Assembly: GCA_965248135.1 (NCBI GenBank)
Contig: CBDFIN010000009.1
Span: 124,001 to 188,000 of the forward strand
Reading direction: 5' to 3'
Length of the DNA stretch: 64,000 nucleotides
Source: SZUA-100 sp965248135
GTDB lineage: Bacteria > Pseudomonadota > Alphaproteobacteria > Rhizobiales > Rhizobiaceae
The first letter of the stretch is position 1. Each line of letters starts with the position of its first letter. The notes below the pieces were generated by a model. The model saw only the letters and a program-made list of their open reading frames with translations, did no database searches and had not been told where the DNA came from. The position numbers and the translations under genes were made by a program. This document shows positions 51,873 to 60,791 of this stretch, piece after piece.

Positions 51873-52304
51873 ATGGCTTTGAACCTGGTGAAATTATGTG
51901 TTGGCGTTGATGCGGTGGAGGAATTGCAAACCTTTCTCGACCGGCGGATTGAAAATCAGCAGCACTCGGGCAAAAAGCCGCATTCCTGGCACGTCACCCG
52001 CATGGTACCGAAAAGGCGGGAGGAACTCGTTGCCGGCGGCTCTCTCTATTGGGTGATCAAGGGCAATGTGCAAGTGCGCCAGATACTTGATGATATTGAG
52101 ATATTCACCGATCCAGAAGGTATTCGCCGCTGCAAGCTTGTCTTGGAGCCCCGTTTGATATTGACCCAATGGCAACCGCGGCGGGCTTTTCAGGGTTGGC
52201 GCTATCTTGAAAAAAAGGATGCGCCGGGGGATTTGAGGGGTGCTGAAATCGGCCGCATGCCGCCGCAACTCAAACGCGAACTGGCCGATCTCGGCCTGTT
52301 ATAA
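51873..52304 (+). CDS. DUF1489 protein
   Basis: Conserved alphaproteobacterial protein of 143 aa. It begins MALNLVKLCVGVDAVEELQ, with HVTRMVPKRREELVAGGSLYWVIKGN and FQGWRYLEKKDAP as recognisable family parts. It is soluble and has no catalytic motif I can assign. The frame is open from 51828, but ATG 51873 matches the family start. It is 72 nt after the biotin carboxylase gene. Function is unknown. Confidence 0.85.
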   Translation: MALNLVKLCVGVDAVEELQTFLDRRIENQQHSGKKPHSWHVTRMVPKRREELVAGGSLYWVIKGNVQVRQILDDIEIFTDPEGIRRCKLVLEPRLILTQWQPRRAFQGWRYLEKKDAPGDLRGAEIGRMPPQLKRELADLGLL

Positions 52305-52486
52305 TATCGGGCGGCTGGGTTGGCTGATTAGGTGATGTGATTGAATGCACAGAATGTTGAAACAAGTAACGTTTTATTGATCATCAAACTTGGTGGAAAC
52401 TGCAGCGTAATGTGACAAACTTACAACCATAGGAAATGAGGCGGCGGACTTCCTGGTTTTGTATTGTGTATTATTCGGAGGAAATC

Positions 52487-52927
52487 ATGACAAGAGTATT
52501 AGTAATCCTGGTAACCGTATTTGCCTTTCTGACTACACCGGCCACCAGTGGCAGTCGATATCGCGCTCCAAATGTATTGGCGAAAATAGATTTGTCGTCG
52601 CAGCGCATGCACGTCTACAAAAACGGGCAGCTGAAATATACCTGGAAAGTGTCGACGGCACGTCGCGGCTATCGTACGCCCATCGGCAACTATCGTCCAA
52701 CCCGCATGCACCGCCGCTATTTTTCCAAAAAATACTATAATTCGCCGATGCCCCATTCGATTTTCTTTCGCGGTGGTTATGCCATTCATGGTACCAATGC
52801 GATTAAGCGGCTGGGCCGCGTCGCCTCGCATGGCTGCGTTCGGCTACATCCGGCCAATGCGGCGAAACTGTTTTCAATGGTCCAGAAAAGCGGACGAGGT
52901 CGAACCCGCATCCGCGTGGTGCGCTGA
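52487..52927 (+). CDS. Periplasmic L,D-transpeptidase (YkuD domain)
   Basis: Secreted peptidoglycan cross-linking enzyme of 146 aa. A signal peptide covers residues 1-22 (MTRVLVILVTVFAFLTTPAT). The YkuD domain follows, with IHGTN (H101) and the catalytic motif ASHGCVRL (C117). ATG 52487 has a strong CGGAGGAAATC site. It forms 3-3 cross-links or attaches proteins to the wall in this family; which of these cannot be told. A strong intrinsic terminator follows its stop codon, so the transcript ends here. Upstream 52305-52486 is a promoter-sized gap without genes. Confidence 0.93.
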   Translation: MTRVLVILVTVFAFLTTPATSGSRYRAPNVLAKIDLSSQRMHVYKNGQLKYTWKVSTARRGYRTPIGNYRPTRMHRRYFSKKYYNSPMPHSIFFRGGYAIHGTNAIKRLGRVASHGCVRLHPANAAKLFSMVQKSGRGRTRIRVVR

Positions 52928-52952
52928 TATCAATGGAAGCTAATGTTTTTCG

Positions 52953-53001
52953 GCAAAACCGGGCGGGGATATTTGAATAATCTCGACGCCCGGTTTTTTG
53001 C
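52953..53001 (+). terminator. Intrinsic terminator after the L,D-transpeptidase gene
   Basis: GCAAAACCGGGCG (52953-52965) pairs with CGCCCGGTTTTTTGC (52987-53001), an 11-13-bp GC-rich stem whose 3' arm runs into a six-T tract. The loop is about 21 nt. It lies 26 nt after the stop at 52927. The A-run on the left arm makes it usable in both directions, but the aminotransferase on the other strand stops 47 nt further on, so it may serve both genes. Confidence 0.85.
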
Positions 53002-53047
53002 CTGTTTTTAGTAACCTTTTCTCCCAATTCCGTCATCAAAATCTGCT

Positions 53048-54364
53048 TCAGCAGAGTTCAAGTAGCGTTTTGCGGAACAGGCCAACAAGTTCATCAACAT
53101 CATTTTCGTCCATAACGAACGGCGGCGCGATGATGCCAGAATCGCCGGTGAACTTGATATGCAGGCCATTCCAGAACATGCGTTTTTGCCCTTCAGTGCC
53201 AAGCGCGCCGGCGGCAATGCCGTCTTTGCGGATTTCAACCGCCGCCATCAAACCGCAACTGCGGATATCAAAAACGATCGGGATATCCTTCAACCGGTGA
53301 ACCGCATTCTGGAACATGTTGCTCAGCTTTGCCGCCTTTTCAAACATGCCTTCATTGGCGTAGATATCCTGGGTAGCGTTGCTGGCGGCACAGGCAGCGG
53401 GATGACCCGAATAGGTATAGCCATGGAAAAATTCGATAGCGTTTTCAGGGGCCGCATTGGTGATGGTATCGTATATCTCATCCCTGACTGCTACGGCACC
53501 CATCGGCTGGCAGCCATTGGTCAGCGCTTTTGCCATCGTCATGATGTCCGGTGTGACACCAAATGCCTGCGAAGCAAAGGCATGGCCAAGACGTCCAAAG
53601 CCGGTAATCACCTCGTCGAACACCAGCAAAATGCCATGTTCGGTGCAGATTTCACGCAATCGCTCAAGATAACCTTTTGGCGGCACCAAGCAGCCGGTTG
53701 AGCCGGCGACAGGCTCGACAAAGCAAGCAGAAATTGTCGTGGCGCCATAGGTCTCGATCATCCGCATCAAATCTTCGGCCAGTTCGACGCCGGTTTCCGG
53801 CTGGCCGTTGACGAAGCGCTCATCGGCGTTCCAGGTATGGCGCATACACACCACACCGGGCATTAATGCGGAGAAAGTCTCGCGATTGCGCACCATGCCG
53901 GAAAGCGATGTGCCACCGATATTGACACCGTGATAGGCGCGCTCGCGCGATACCATGCGGGTGCGCTGGCCTTCGCCGCGAGCCCGATGATAGGCCATTG
54001 CCATCTTCAGCGCGGTATCGACCGATTCTGAGCCGGAATTGGTGAAGAAGACGTGGTTGATCTCTTCGGGTGCAATGCGGGCGATTTTGGACGCCAGTTC
54101 AAAGGAACCGGGATGTCCAAGCCCGAATGGTGCCACGTAATCGGTTTGCAACAGCTGCTGATGAACGGCTTCGGCAATTTCGGTGCGGCCATGTCCAAGC
54201 GGGGTGCAAAACAGTCCCGACGAGCCATCCAACACGGTGCCGCCCTTGTGATCAGTCAGATGAATGCCGCTGGCAGCGGTAATGATGCGCGGATTTGCCT
54301 TAAAGTCGCGATTGGCGGAAAATGGCATCCAATGGTTTTCGAGGGAGTTGACGTTATACATCAT
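53048..54364 (-). CDS. Class III omega-aminotransferase (beta-alanine:pyruvate type)
   Basis: PLP aminotransferase of 438 aa from ATG 54364. It starts NSLENHWMPFSANRDFKANPR, the N-terminus of beta-alanine:pyruvate/taurine-pyruvate-type enzymes. Cofactor contacts are FFTNSGSESVDTALK, the D250-E251 pair in LLVFDEVITGFGR and K279 in IMTMAKALTNG. Likely substrates are beta-alanine, taurine or gamma-aminobutyrate with pyruvate. The longer start at 54433 adds 23 residues not expected in the family. It is divergent from a MocR-type regulator, a classic pairing in which the regulator controls the aminotransferase. Confidence 0.9.
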   Translation of the reverse strand: MMYNVNSLENHWMPFSANRDFKANPRIITAASGIHLTDHKGGTVLDGSSGLFCTPLGHGRTEIAEAVHQQLLQTDYVAPFGLGHPGSFELASKIARIAPEEINHVFFTNSGSESVDTALKMAMAYHRARGEGQRTRMVSRERAYHGVNIGGTSLSGMVRNRETFSALMPGVVCMRHTWNADERFVNGQPETGVELAEDLMRMIETYGATTISACFVEPVAGSTGCLVPPKGYLERLREICTEHGILLVFDEVITGFGRLGHAFASQAFGVTPDIMTMAKALTNGCQPMGAVAVRDEIYDTITNAAPENAIEFFHGYTYSGHPAACAASNATQDIYANEGMFEKAAKLSNMFQNAVHRLKDIPIVFDIRSCGLMAAVEIRKDGIAAGALGTEGQKRMFWNGLHIKFTGDSGIIAPPFVMDENDVDELVGLFRKTLLELC

Positions 54365-54501
54365 GGTTTCCAATCCTGATGGAGTGCGGACGAGCGACCG
54401 GGCGCGTCCATCGGCGTCGCATTGATCTGTCATTGACGATAGGCCCGCCTGCCCCTAAACAAATAGGACCAGAAGGATATTGAAATTAGAGCCAGATAAA
54501 T

Positions 54502-54521
54502 TGCGGAAGTGGTGTTCCGCA
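54502..54521. promoter_or_regulatory. TGCGGAA-N6-TTCCGCA operator candidate
   Basis: Perfect 7-bp inverted repeat TGCGGAA (54502-54508) and TTCCGCA (54515-54521), 19 nt before the MocR-type start and within the divergent promoter of the aminotransferase. Position and symmetry fit autoregulation by the MocR-type protein. Members of that group often bind direct repeats instead, so the assignment is tentative. Confidence 0.4.
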
Positions 54522-54540
54522 TAATGGATGGATAGCGGTC

Positions 54541-56022
54541 ATGCGGGACATTGTTTTCATTCTGGACCGTAAGTCACGCAAAAGTCTCCAGTCGCAGATC
54601 AGAGAGTTTTTGGTCACTGCCATCCTCGGCGGTCAATTGATGGCCGGGGAGAAAATGCCGTCGACGCGGCGGCTGTCGACTCAATTGAGTGTTTCGCGCA
54701 ATACTGTGGTGCTGGTCTATCAGGGACTTAATGATGATGGTTACCTGAAAGCCTCGGAACGATCCGGTTATTTTGTCGCTGAAACCGGTATGGAAATCCC
54801 GGCAACTGAATCGCATGAAGAAGTTGTGGACGATGATACCCGGGTCGATTGGCGGCTAAAGGTGCTGAAATATCCAGCCGCACAGCGCAATATCGACAAG
54901 CTGCGCAACTGGCAATCATACGACTATCCGTTTGTTTATGGTCAAAGCGATCCATTGCTCTTTCCTATCGCCGATTGGCGTGATTGCGCTTTCAAGGTGC
55001 TGGGCAAGAAATGGCTGGATGCGTGGAGTGGCGATACACCTGAAGAAGATGACGAGATGCTGGTTGAACAGATACGTACCCGTATTCTGCCACGCCGGGG
55101 CATTCTGGTTGGCGAGGATCAGATATTGGTCACTATGGGCGCCCAGATGGCCCTTTATCTGGTCGCAAGCCTTTTGGTTGACGGTTCAACCAGACTGGTC
55201 ATCGAAGAGCCGGGTTACCCCGACGTGCGCAATATATTCAGCCTCAGGACCGATAACATCCTGCCCCTTTCGGTCGATCACGAGGGGCTGCCGGTGAGCC
55301 CTGGTGTTGGCGGGGCGGATATTATCTATACTACGCCAAGTCACCAGTTTCCGACTTCGGTAACGATGCCGATTGCCCGGCGAAAGCAATTGCTTGCGGC
55401 CGCGCATGAACATGACTTGCTGATTATCGAAGATGATTATGAGTTGGAGACCAATTATCAGGGTACTCCGGTGCCGGCGCTAAAAAGCCTCGACCGCGAT
55501 GAGCGGGTTGTTTACATGGGCAGCTTTTCCAAAACCCTGTTTCCGGGTTTGCGGCTGGGGTTTATGGTGGCTTCGCGTGAATTGATCCAGGAAGCGCGAG
55601 CGCTGAGGCGGTTGATGGTGCGCCACGCGCCGTTCAACAATCAGCGGATAACGGCATTTTTTCTGTCGCTGGGCTATTATGATGTGCACCTGCGTCGCCT
55701 GCGGCGCGCCTATAGCGAACGCTGGCAAACCATGGGAGATGCTCTGGCGGCCCAATCGGTGATTACTTCAAACTCATCAGGATTTGGTGGCACATCATAC
55801 TGGGTTGAAGGTCCCAAATGGCTGAACGCGGACCAGCTTGCCAGCCGGGCGCTTGAACTTGGTGTGGTGATTGAACCAGGCGGCGTTTATTTTGCCGGCG
55901 AACACCGACCGAAAAACTTTTTCCGACTGGGTTTTTCTTCAATTCCCGCAACGCGAATTACAGCCGGTATAGACAAGCTCGTATCGCTCATCGAGACGAT
56001 GAGAAGCGAACAAGGTTATTAG
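54541..56022 (+). CDS. MocR/GabR-type regulator (GntR HTH fused to aminotransferase domain)
   Basis: Regulator of 493 aa. Residues 1-75 are a GntR winged helix (SLQSQIREFLVTAILGGQLMAGEKMPSTRRLSTQLSVSRNTV), followed by a linker and a fold-type I aminotransferase-like domain with the PLP lysine K331 in MGSFSKTLFPGLRLGF. In this group the domain senses PLP with an amino compound. TauR, PdxR and GabR are relatives; a taurine or beta-alanine response is suggested by the divergent aminotransferase. Its stop overlaps the stop of the convergent small secreted protein gene by 4 nt. Confidence 0.93.
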   Translation: MRDIVFILDRKSRKSLQSQIREFLVTAILGGQLMAGEKMPSTRRLSTQLSVSRNTVVLVYQGLNDDGYLKASERSGYFVAETGMEIPATESHEEVVDDDTRVDWRLKVLKYPAAQRNIDKLRNWQSYDYPFVYGQSDPLLFPIADWRDCAFKVLGKKWLDAWSGDTPEEDDEMLVEQIRTRILPRRGILVGEDQILVTMGAQMALYLVASLLVDGSTRLVIEEPGYPDVRNIFSLRTDNILPLSVDHEGLPVSPGVGGADIIYTTPSHQFPTSVTMPIARRKQLLAAAHEHDLLIIEDDYELETNYQGTPVPALKSLDRDERVVYMGSFSKTLFPGLRLGFMVASRELIQEARALRRLMVRHAPFNNQRITAFFLSLGYYDVHLRRLRRAYSERWQTMGDALAAQSVITSNSSGFGGTSYWVEGPKWLNADQLASRALELGVVIEPGGVYFAGEHRPKNFFRLGFSSIPATRITAGIDKLVSLIETMRSEQGY

Positions 56023-56333
56023 TCGCGCCAGGGTTCCCACGGATTGTCCATGGTGCAGGTGTAGCCGATCGGACAGGAGCGACGGTCGCGGGTGCGAACA
56101 TGGGCGCGCTCGATATAATCTCCTGGCGGGCAAAATCGACGGCTTGAAACAAACCGGTCGTAGGTATTGCGTCCGGTGCTTAGCACAATTCCGCCGCGTG
56201 AATAGACCATGTTTCTGACCTGGTTGCAGGTCATTCTTGTGGTGTCAGGCCGGGCAGCGGCGAAAGAAGTGCTCAACGGTAGAACAATGGTGACAATGGT
56301 TGCTGTCGTCAGTATGGATTTTGTCAGTCTCAT
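56019..56333 (-). CDS. Small secreted cysteine-containing protein, unknown function
   Basis: Protein of 104 aa with a signal peptide (residues 1-26, ending SFAAARP). The mature part carries TCNQVRNMVYSRGGIVLSTG, FCPPGDYIERA and SCPIGYTCTMDNP. Four or five cysteines suggest disulfides in the periplasm. This resembles a small family of conserved hypothetical rhizobial proteins, but no function is assigned. It is convergent with the MocR-type gene. The 156 bp upstream contain no other gene. Confidence 0.7.
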   Translation of the reverse strand: MRLTKSILTTATIVTIVLPLSTSFAAARPDTTRMTCNQVRNMVYSRGGIVLSTGRNTYDRFVSSRRFCPPGDYIERAHVRTRDRRSCPIGYTCTMDNPWEPWRD

Positions 56334-56489
56334 CTGCTGTCTCCCTGGTTATCGACAACCCTTGGACCCAATATGGGCCGTGTTCGCCGTCATGCAAACA
56401 CATATAGCGCACAATTGATCGAAATGATGTGATCAAGCGCACATGATAGCTATATCGAAACCTGATACGCAACAGACCCCAAGGCAACG

Positions 56490-58421
56490 TTATCGCTGAT
56501 TTCTTCGCCAATTGACAAGCATTTGCGATAGACCGATATCATTTGTCAGTTCAGTATCGATTCCTGTGTCCTGCTTGTCATGCCCCAACAACCACTCGTC
56601 CGGTAAATCGGAAAATCGCAACCGCATTGGTGTCGATATTCCTTCGCCGAATGCAATTGCCTCGCGATTGCCGATAGAGGACAGGAATGAAACCGTGCTT
56701 GCCGAGGCCGCCGAGATGGCCATGCGCACAATATTCTGATCGGCTTCATTGGACAACCGCATCGAAAAAACGGTACTGCACTGTGAAAGTATGGTTGGAT
56801 CCAGTTCACCCGGCCGTTGGGAAATAATGCAAAGGAACGACCCATATTTTCGCCCCTCTTTGGCAATTCGGGCAATGGCCCGGCGGGTTGGCAAGAAGCC
56901 CAGCGTCTTGTCTTCCGAAATGTAACGGTGCGCTTCTTCACAAACGACAAGAACTTTGAGTTTGCCGTTAGATGCAAGGGTTAAATCGAAGGCCAGGCGG
57001 CATAGAACAGAGACCAGCGAATTGACAACCGCGCCTGGAATATCGGCCATATGAATGATGCTGACCGGTTTTCCTTCTGCCGGAATACGAAATAGCTTGC
57101 CCAACAATTCAACCGCGTTGTCGGTTATAATTCGTGACGTGAACATAAAGGCATACTGGGGATCGTTGGCCAGGGCGTCAATTCTCGTTCTCAGTGATTT
57201 GAATACCGGTCTGTCTGTTGTTTGCTCAAGTGAGCCTATTTGTTCATCAGCGGCGCGTAGCAGATCTGATATACGATATGGAATTGCTGATTCTGCTGTA
57301 ATGCCTTTGTTGTGGGTCGTTTTGCGTAGACTTGGCTCTACGGTGTTTTGCGCATAGGCGGTTTTTGCCTGAAGAACGAGTTCTCGCAGCACGTCTCGTT
57401 CCTGGGCGGTAGAAGGATCGCCGTGGAATAGCACTTCGGTAAATTCATCCAGACGAAACAGCCAATGAGGCAACTCAAGGGAGTTGATATCGAGTGTCGC
57501 CGAAACATCCTTAAAACCGCGGGAGTACTCATTGTGCGGGTCCAGGATCAGAACGCGCAGATCGGGCATTTTCTCCTGAATCCGGTGAAGGATGAGCGAG
57601 GTCGCCGAAGATTTGCCGCATCCGGTCGATCCCAGGATCGCAAAATGTTTGGAAATCATCTGCTCGATCGAGATGATCGCTGGAACGGATGCATCTTGCG
57701 ACAGCGCGCCAATGGCGGCGTATTCATCGCCGTTATTTTGGAAGATGGTTTTTAGATCATTCAATCTGATTTGGTGGGCGATAGCCCCGACGTTTGGATA
57801 ATTAGAGATGCCTTGTCGAAATATCGCATTAGCTGGAGAATCACCATCGATAACCTCGCCTTGTAGTTCTACCTGAACTAGTATTTTGTTGCTGTCTCCA
57901 GTATTCCATGCGGTTTCGGATGCTTCAATCTTTTGGATCAGGCCGACAATGCGGCTTTTTCCAATGTTAATTGATATTAGCCGGCCAATCGCCCACTGAG
58001 TGTGTTGATCCTCGCTCACGTGGTCGGCTACCGCGTGTATTACCGCCCTAGCGCCATCACAAGAAACCACATATCCCATGGCTCGGTTGCGCGTTTGGCC
58101 AAGGTCACGCCTGTCTTCTTCAGAGCAAAGTGCAGGTGAATCAGTTGGTTGCCCATGTGGAACATCGGAAGAACCGGTGGATTTTGGTGCAGCCGGTTTC
58201 ATCGCATGCAATGGAGAGGTAACTTCGGTTGCGGCGTTGGGCATCGAATGAACCGAACTGATGGCTGCGGTTTTTCTCACCAGTAGCTGATGCTGACGGT
58301 TCAATCCTGTTGGAGCATACTCGCTGGAAGAAACTTTAGTCAGCCGGCTATCTTCCCGGTTTTCAACAGGGCATAAGCCTGCCGCCGTTCTGTTTGAATG
58401 ATGTTCCATTAAATCCCCCAT
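56490..58421 (-). CDS. HerA-like hexameric ATPase (DUF87, HAS-barrel)
   Basis: P-loop ATPase of 643 aa of the HerA/FtsK superfamily. Residues 1-112 are low-complexity and likely disordered. A HAS-barrel (about 115-190, MGYVVSCDGARAVIHAV) is followed by Walker A at G264-S272 (LGSTGCGKSS), a strand DLRVLILDPHNEYSRGF, Walker B VLVVCEEAHRYI (about 495-505) and the sensor/arginine-finger region FLCIISQRPGELDPTILSQC. HerA ATPases pump DNA with NurA in repair or partner effectors such as Sir2 or DUF4297 in phage defence. No NurA or effector gene is next to it. ATG 58421 has a GGAG site 9 nt upstream. Confidence 0.85.
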   Translation of the reverse strand: MGDLMEHHSNRTAAGLCPVENREDSRLTKVSSSEYAPTGLNRQHQLLVRKTAAISSVHSMPNAATEVTSPLHAMKPAAPKSTGSSDVPHGQPTDSPALCSEEDRRDLGQTRNRAMGYVVSCDGARAVIHAVADHVSEDQHTQWAIGRLISINIGKSRIVGLIQKIEASETAWNTGDSNKILVQVELQGEVIDGDSPANAIFRQGISNYPNVGAIAHQIRLNDLKTIFQNNGDEYAAIGALSQDASVPAIISIEQMISKHFAILGSTGCGKSSATSLILHRIQEKMPDLRVLILDPHNEYSRGFKDVSATLDINSLELPHWLFRLDEFTEVLFHGDPSTAQERDVLRELVLQAKTAYAQNTVEPSLRKTTHNKGITAESAIPYRISDLLRAADEQIGSLEQTTDRPVFKSLRTRIDALANDPQYAFMFTSRIITDNAVELLGKLFRIPAEGKPVSIIHMADIPGAVVNSLVSVLCRLAFDLTLASNGKLKVLVVCEEAHRYISEDKTLGFLPTRRAIARIAKEGRKYGSFLCIISQRPGELDPTILSQCSTVFSMRLSNEADQNIVRMAISAASASTVSFLSSIGNREAIAFGEGISTPMRLRFSDLPDEWLLGHDKQDTGIDTELTNDIGLSQMLVNWRRNQR

Positions 58422-58611
58422 GATCTACATCTCCATACAACTTTGCACAGGATCGATGAATCAATTGTCCGCCGGAGCAAGATTCGCAATAGTTGGTTGT
58501 TTTTGAATTAACGCCTGAAAGTGAGCGGCGCAAAGGTTGTCGCAATCTGTTTGAACATCTATGAACTGGACCTGTCTCGGCCATAGTGGCCCCATAGCAG
58601 GTGGAGGCAAT

Positions 58612-59793
58612 ATGGCCGATCTATTCATTCTTGCGTTTTCCTATGTGATGAGCCAATTTTACCGGTCTTTTCTGGCCGTATTGTCACCGGTGCTGGGTGA
58701 AGAACTGGCGATGACAGCAAGCGACATGAGCAACGCGCTTGCCGCCTGGTTTGTTACCTTTGCGCTTTCTCAGTTTGTGGTTGGACCATTGCTGGATCGG
58801 GTGGGCCCGCGGCAAACCGCAGGCTTGCTGTTTGGCGTTTTCGCTGGCGGTGGTGCGTTGGTGTTTAGTTTTGCCACTACCGGCTGGGTGATCATCGTCG
58901 CGATGGCGATGATCGGCATTGGTTGTGCGCCTGTGCTAATGGCCAGTCTGTATATTTTTGCGCATCGGTTTTCCGCCGCTCGCTTTGCTGTGCTGACCTC
59001 CTCGTATCTGGCAATTGGCGGCGCAGGAAACCTCATCGGCACCCGACCGCTGGCCATTCTGGCCGAGAATTTCGGCTGGCGGCCTGTGATGCTGATGCTT
59101 GCAGGCATAACTATCGCGACAGCTGCCTTAGTCCTTGTTTTGGTTCACAACCCGGAAACCAAACAAGATGCCGTCACCAGCAAAGGCAGCTATCTTGAAT
59201 TGATGAAAATCAGGCGACTTTGGCCGATCATACCGATGATGCTGGTCGCCTATTCTCTGCCGGTCGGTCTGCGCGGTCTGTGGTCCGGCCCATTTTTTTC
59301 TGAGGTATACGCATTAGATACTTTGGGCATCGGCACGATAACCATGTGGATTGCCATTGCGATGATTGCCGCAAGCATCATCTATGGCCCGCTAGACACA
59401 TTGTTCAACACCCGAAAGTGGATTGTCATTGCAGGAAATGGGTCGATGGTGGTTTGCATGGGATTGCTTGCGGTGATGCCGCTTTCCGGTGTTGCAGTGA
59501 CCACAACGCTGTTCGTTATGGTTTGCATGCTGGGCCTGAGCTACGGCATCATGATGGCCCATGCCAGGGCCTTTTATCCGCCACATCTTTTGGGACGGGG
59601 CGTTACCTTGATGAACTTTTTCTCGATAGGCGGTTCCGGTTTTATGCAGCTTTTGTCAGGTATGGTCTACAAAAATGCTGCTGTAGAAGGTGTACCCGAA
59701 GCGGGGTTTCAAACCTTGTTCTGGTTTTATACACTGGTAGCCGGGTTTTCTGTCTTGGTGTATTTGTTCACATGCGAAGCAAAACCTCGCTGA
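58612..59793 (+). CDS. Major facilitator superfamily transporter
   Basis: Twelve-helix MFS permease of 393 aa. It shows FYRSFLAVLSPVLGEELAMTASDMSNALAAWF in helix 1-2 and the loop 2-3 motif GPLLDRVGPRQTAGL. A second half begins near YLELMKIRRLWPIIP. ATG 58612 with GTGGAGG just upstream is chosen over 58561. The substrate is unknown; the N-terminal pattern is that of anion/drug-type MFS proteins. It is divergent from the HerA-like gene and followed after 14 nt by a quinone oxidoreductase, probably the same transcript. Confidence 0.85.
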   Translation: MADLFILAFSYVMSQFYRSFLAVLSPVLGEELAMTASDMSNALAAWFVTFALSQFVVGPLLDRVGPRQTAGLLFGVFAGGGALVFSFATTGWVIIVAMAMIGIGCAPVLMASLYIFAHRFSAARFAVLTSSYLAIGGAGNLIGTRPLAILAENFGWRPVMLMLAGITIATAALVLVLVHNPETKQDAVTSKGSYLELMKIRRLWPIIPMMLVAYSLPVGLRGLWSGPFFSEVYALDTLGIGTITMWIAIAMIAASIIYGPLDTLFNTRKWIVIAGNGSMVVCMGLLAVMPLSGVAVTTTLFVMVCMLGLSYGIMMAHARAFYPPHLLGRGVTLMNFFSIGGSGFMQLLSGMVYKNAAVEGVPEAGFQTLFWFYTLVAGFSVLVYLFTCEAKPR

Positions 59794-59807
59794 AAAGGAG
59801 ACATGTG

Positions 59808-60785
59808 ATGGCAAAAGCGGTTCGAATTCATCAAACCGGAGGGCCGGAAAACCTGGTCTACGAAGATGTGGAGGTCAGTAACCCCGGCACCGGAGAAGTG
59901 AAAGTACAGCAGAGTGCTGTCGGATTAAATTTCATCGATGTTTACCAGCGCACCGGGCTTTACCCATTGGCACTATTGCCTGCGGTCATCGGCATGGAGG
60001 GTGCCGGTGTTGTCGAGACAATAGGCGAGGGGGTCAATGATCTGCAGCCCGGTGACAGGGTCGCCTATGCCGGCATGCCGGTGGGTGCCTATGCCAGCGA
60101 GCGGGTGATGCCGGCATCAACGTTGATCAAACTGCCGGAGGCAATTAGTGAAGAACAGGCGGCTGCGATGATGTTGCAGGGCATGACCGTGCAATATCTG
60201 ATTCGCAGCACCTATCGGGTAAAAAGCGGTGAGACCGTATTGCTGCATGCTGCGGCAGGCGGTGTCGGCCTAATCTTTTGCCAGTGGGCAAAGGCGCTTG
60301 GGGTCAGTGTAATTGGCACCGTCGGCAGCGAGGAAAAAGCCGCTCTGGCCAGAGCACACGGCTGTGAGCACACAATTCTCTACAATGAAGAAAATTTCAC
60401 CGAACGGGTGCGCGAGATCACCAACGGGCAAGGGGTTCCCGTGGTTTATGATTCCATCGGCAAAGACACTTTTGAAGGTTCGCTTGATTGCCTGCGGCCA
60501 CGCGGGATGATGGTCAGTTTCGGTAATGCCTCCGGTCCGGTGCCACCATTCGAACCGGGTATTCTTGCTCAAAAAGGATCGCTCTATCTCACCCGGCCAA
60601 CCTTGATGAACTATACTGCCACACGGAAAGAGCTGGTTGCCTCGGCGCAAGAATTGTTTGAAGTGGTTGAAAGCGGTGACGTGAAAATTGAGATCGGCCA
60701 GCGTTATCCATTGGCTGAAGCGGCAAAGGCGCATCGTGATCTTGAGGCGCGCAGGACGACAGGTTCGACGGTGCTTATTCCATAA
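59808..60785 (+). CDS. NADPH:quinone oxidoreductase (zeta-crystallin type)
   Basis: Medium-chain reductase of 325 aa. It starts AKAVRIHQTGGPENLVYEDVEV, and has NFIDVYQRTGLYPL, the NADPH-binding HAAAGGVGLIFCQWAKALG and TVGSEEKAALARAHG. Zinc ligands are absent, as in the QOR branch. It reduces quinones or enones one electron at a time with NADPH. ATG 59808 follows AAAAGGAGAC; the frame extending to 59346 is a shadow of the MFS gene. Convergent with betB, 6 nt between stops. Confidence 0.93.
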   Translation: MAKAVRIHQTGGPENLVYEDVEVSNPGTGEVKVQQSAVGLNFIDVYQRTGLYPLALLPAVIGMEGAGVVETIGEGVNDLQPGDRVAYAGMPVGAYASERVMPASTLIKLPEAISEEQAAAMMLQGMTVQYLIRSTYRVKSGETVLLHAAAGGVGLIFCQWAKALGVSVIGTVGSEEKAALARAHGCEHTILYNEENFTERVREITNGQGVPVVYDSIGKDTFEGSLDCLRPRGMMVSFGNASGPVPPFEPGILAQKGSLYLTRPTLMNYTATRKELVASAQELFEVVESGDVKIEIGQRYPLAEAAKAHRDLEARRTTGSTVLIP

Positions 60786-60791
60786 TTTTCA

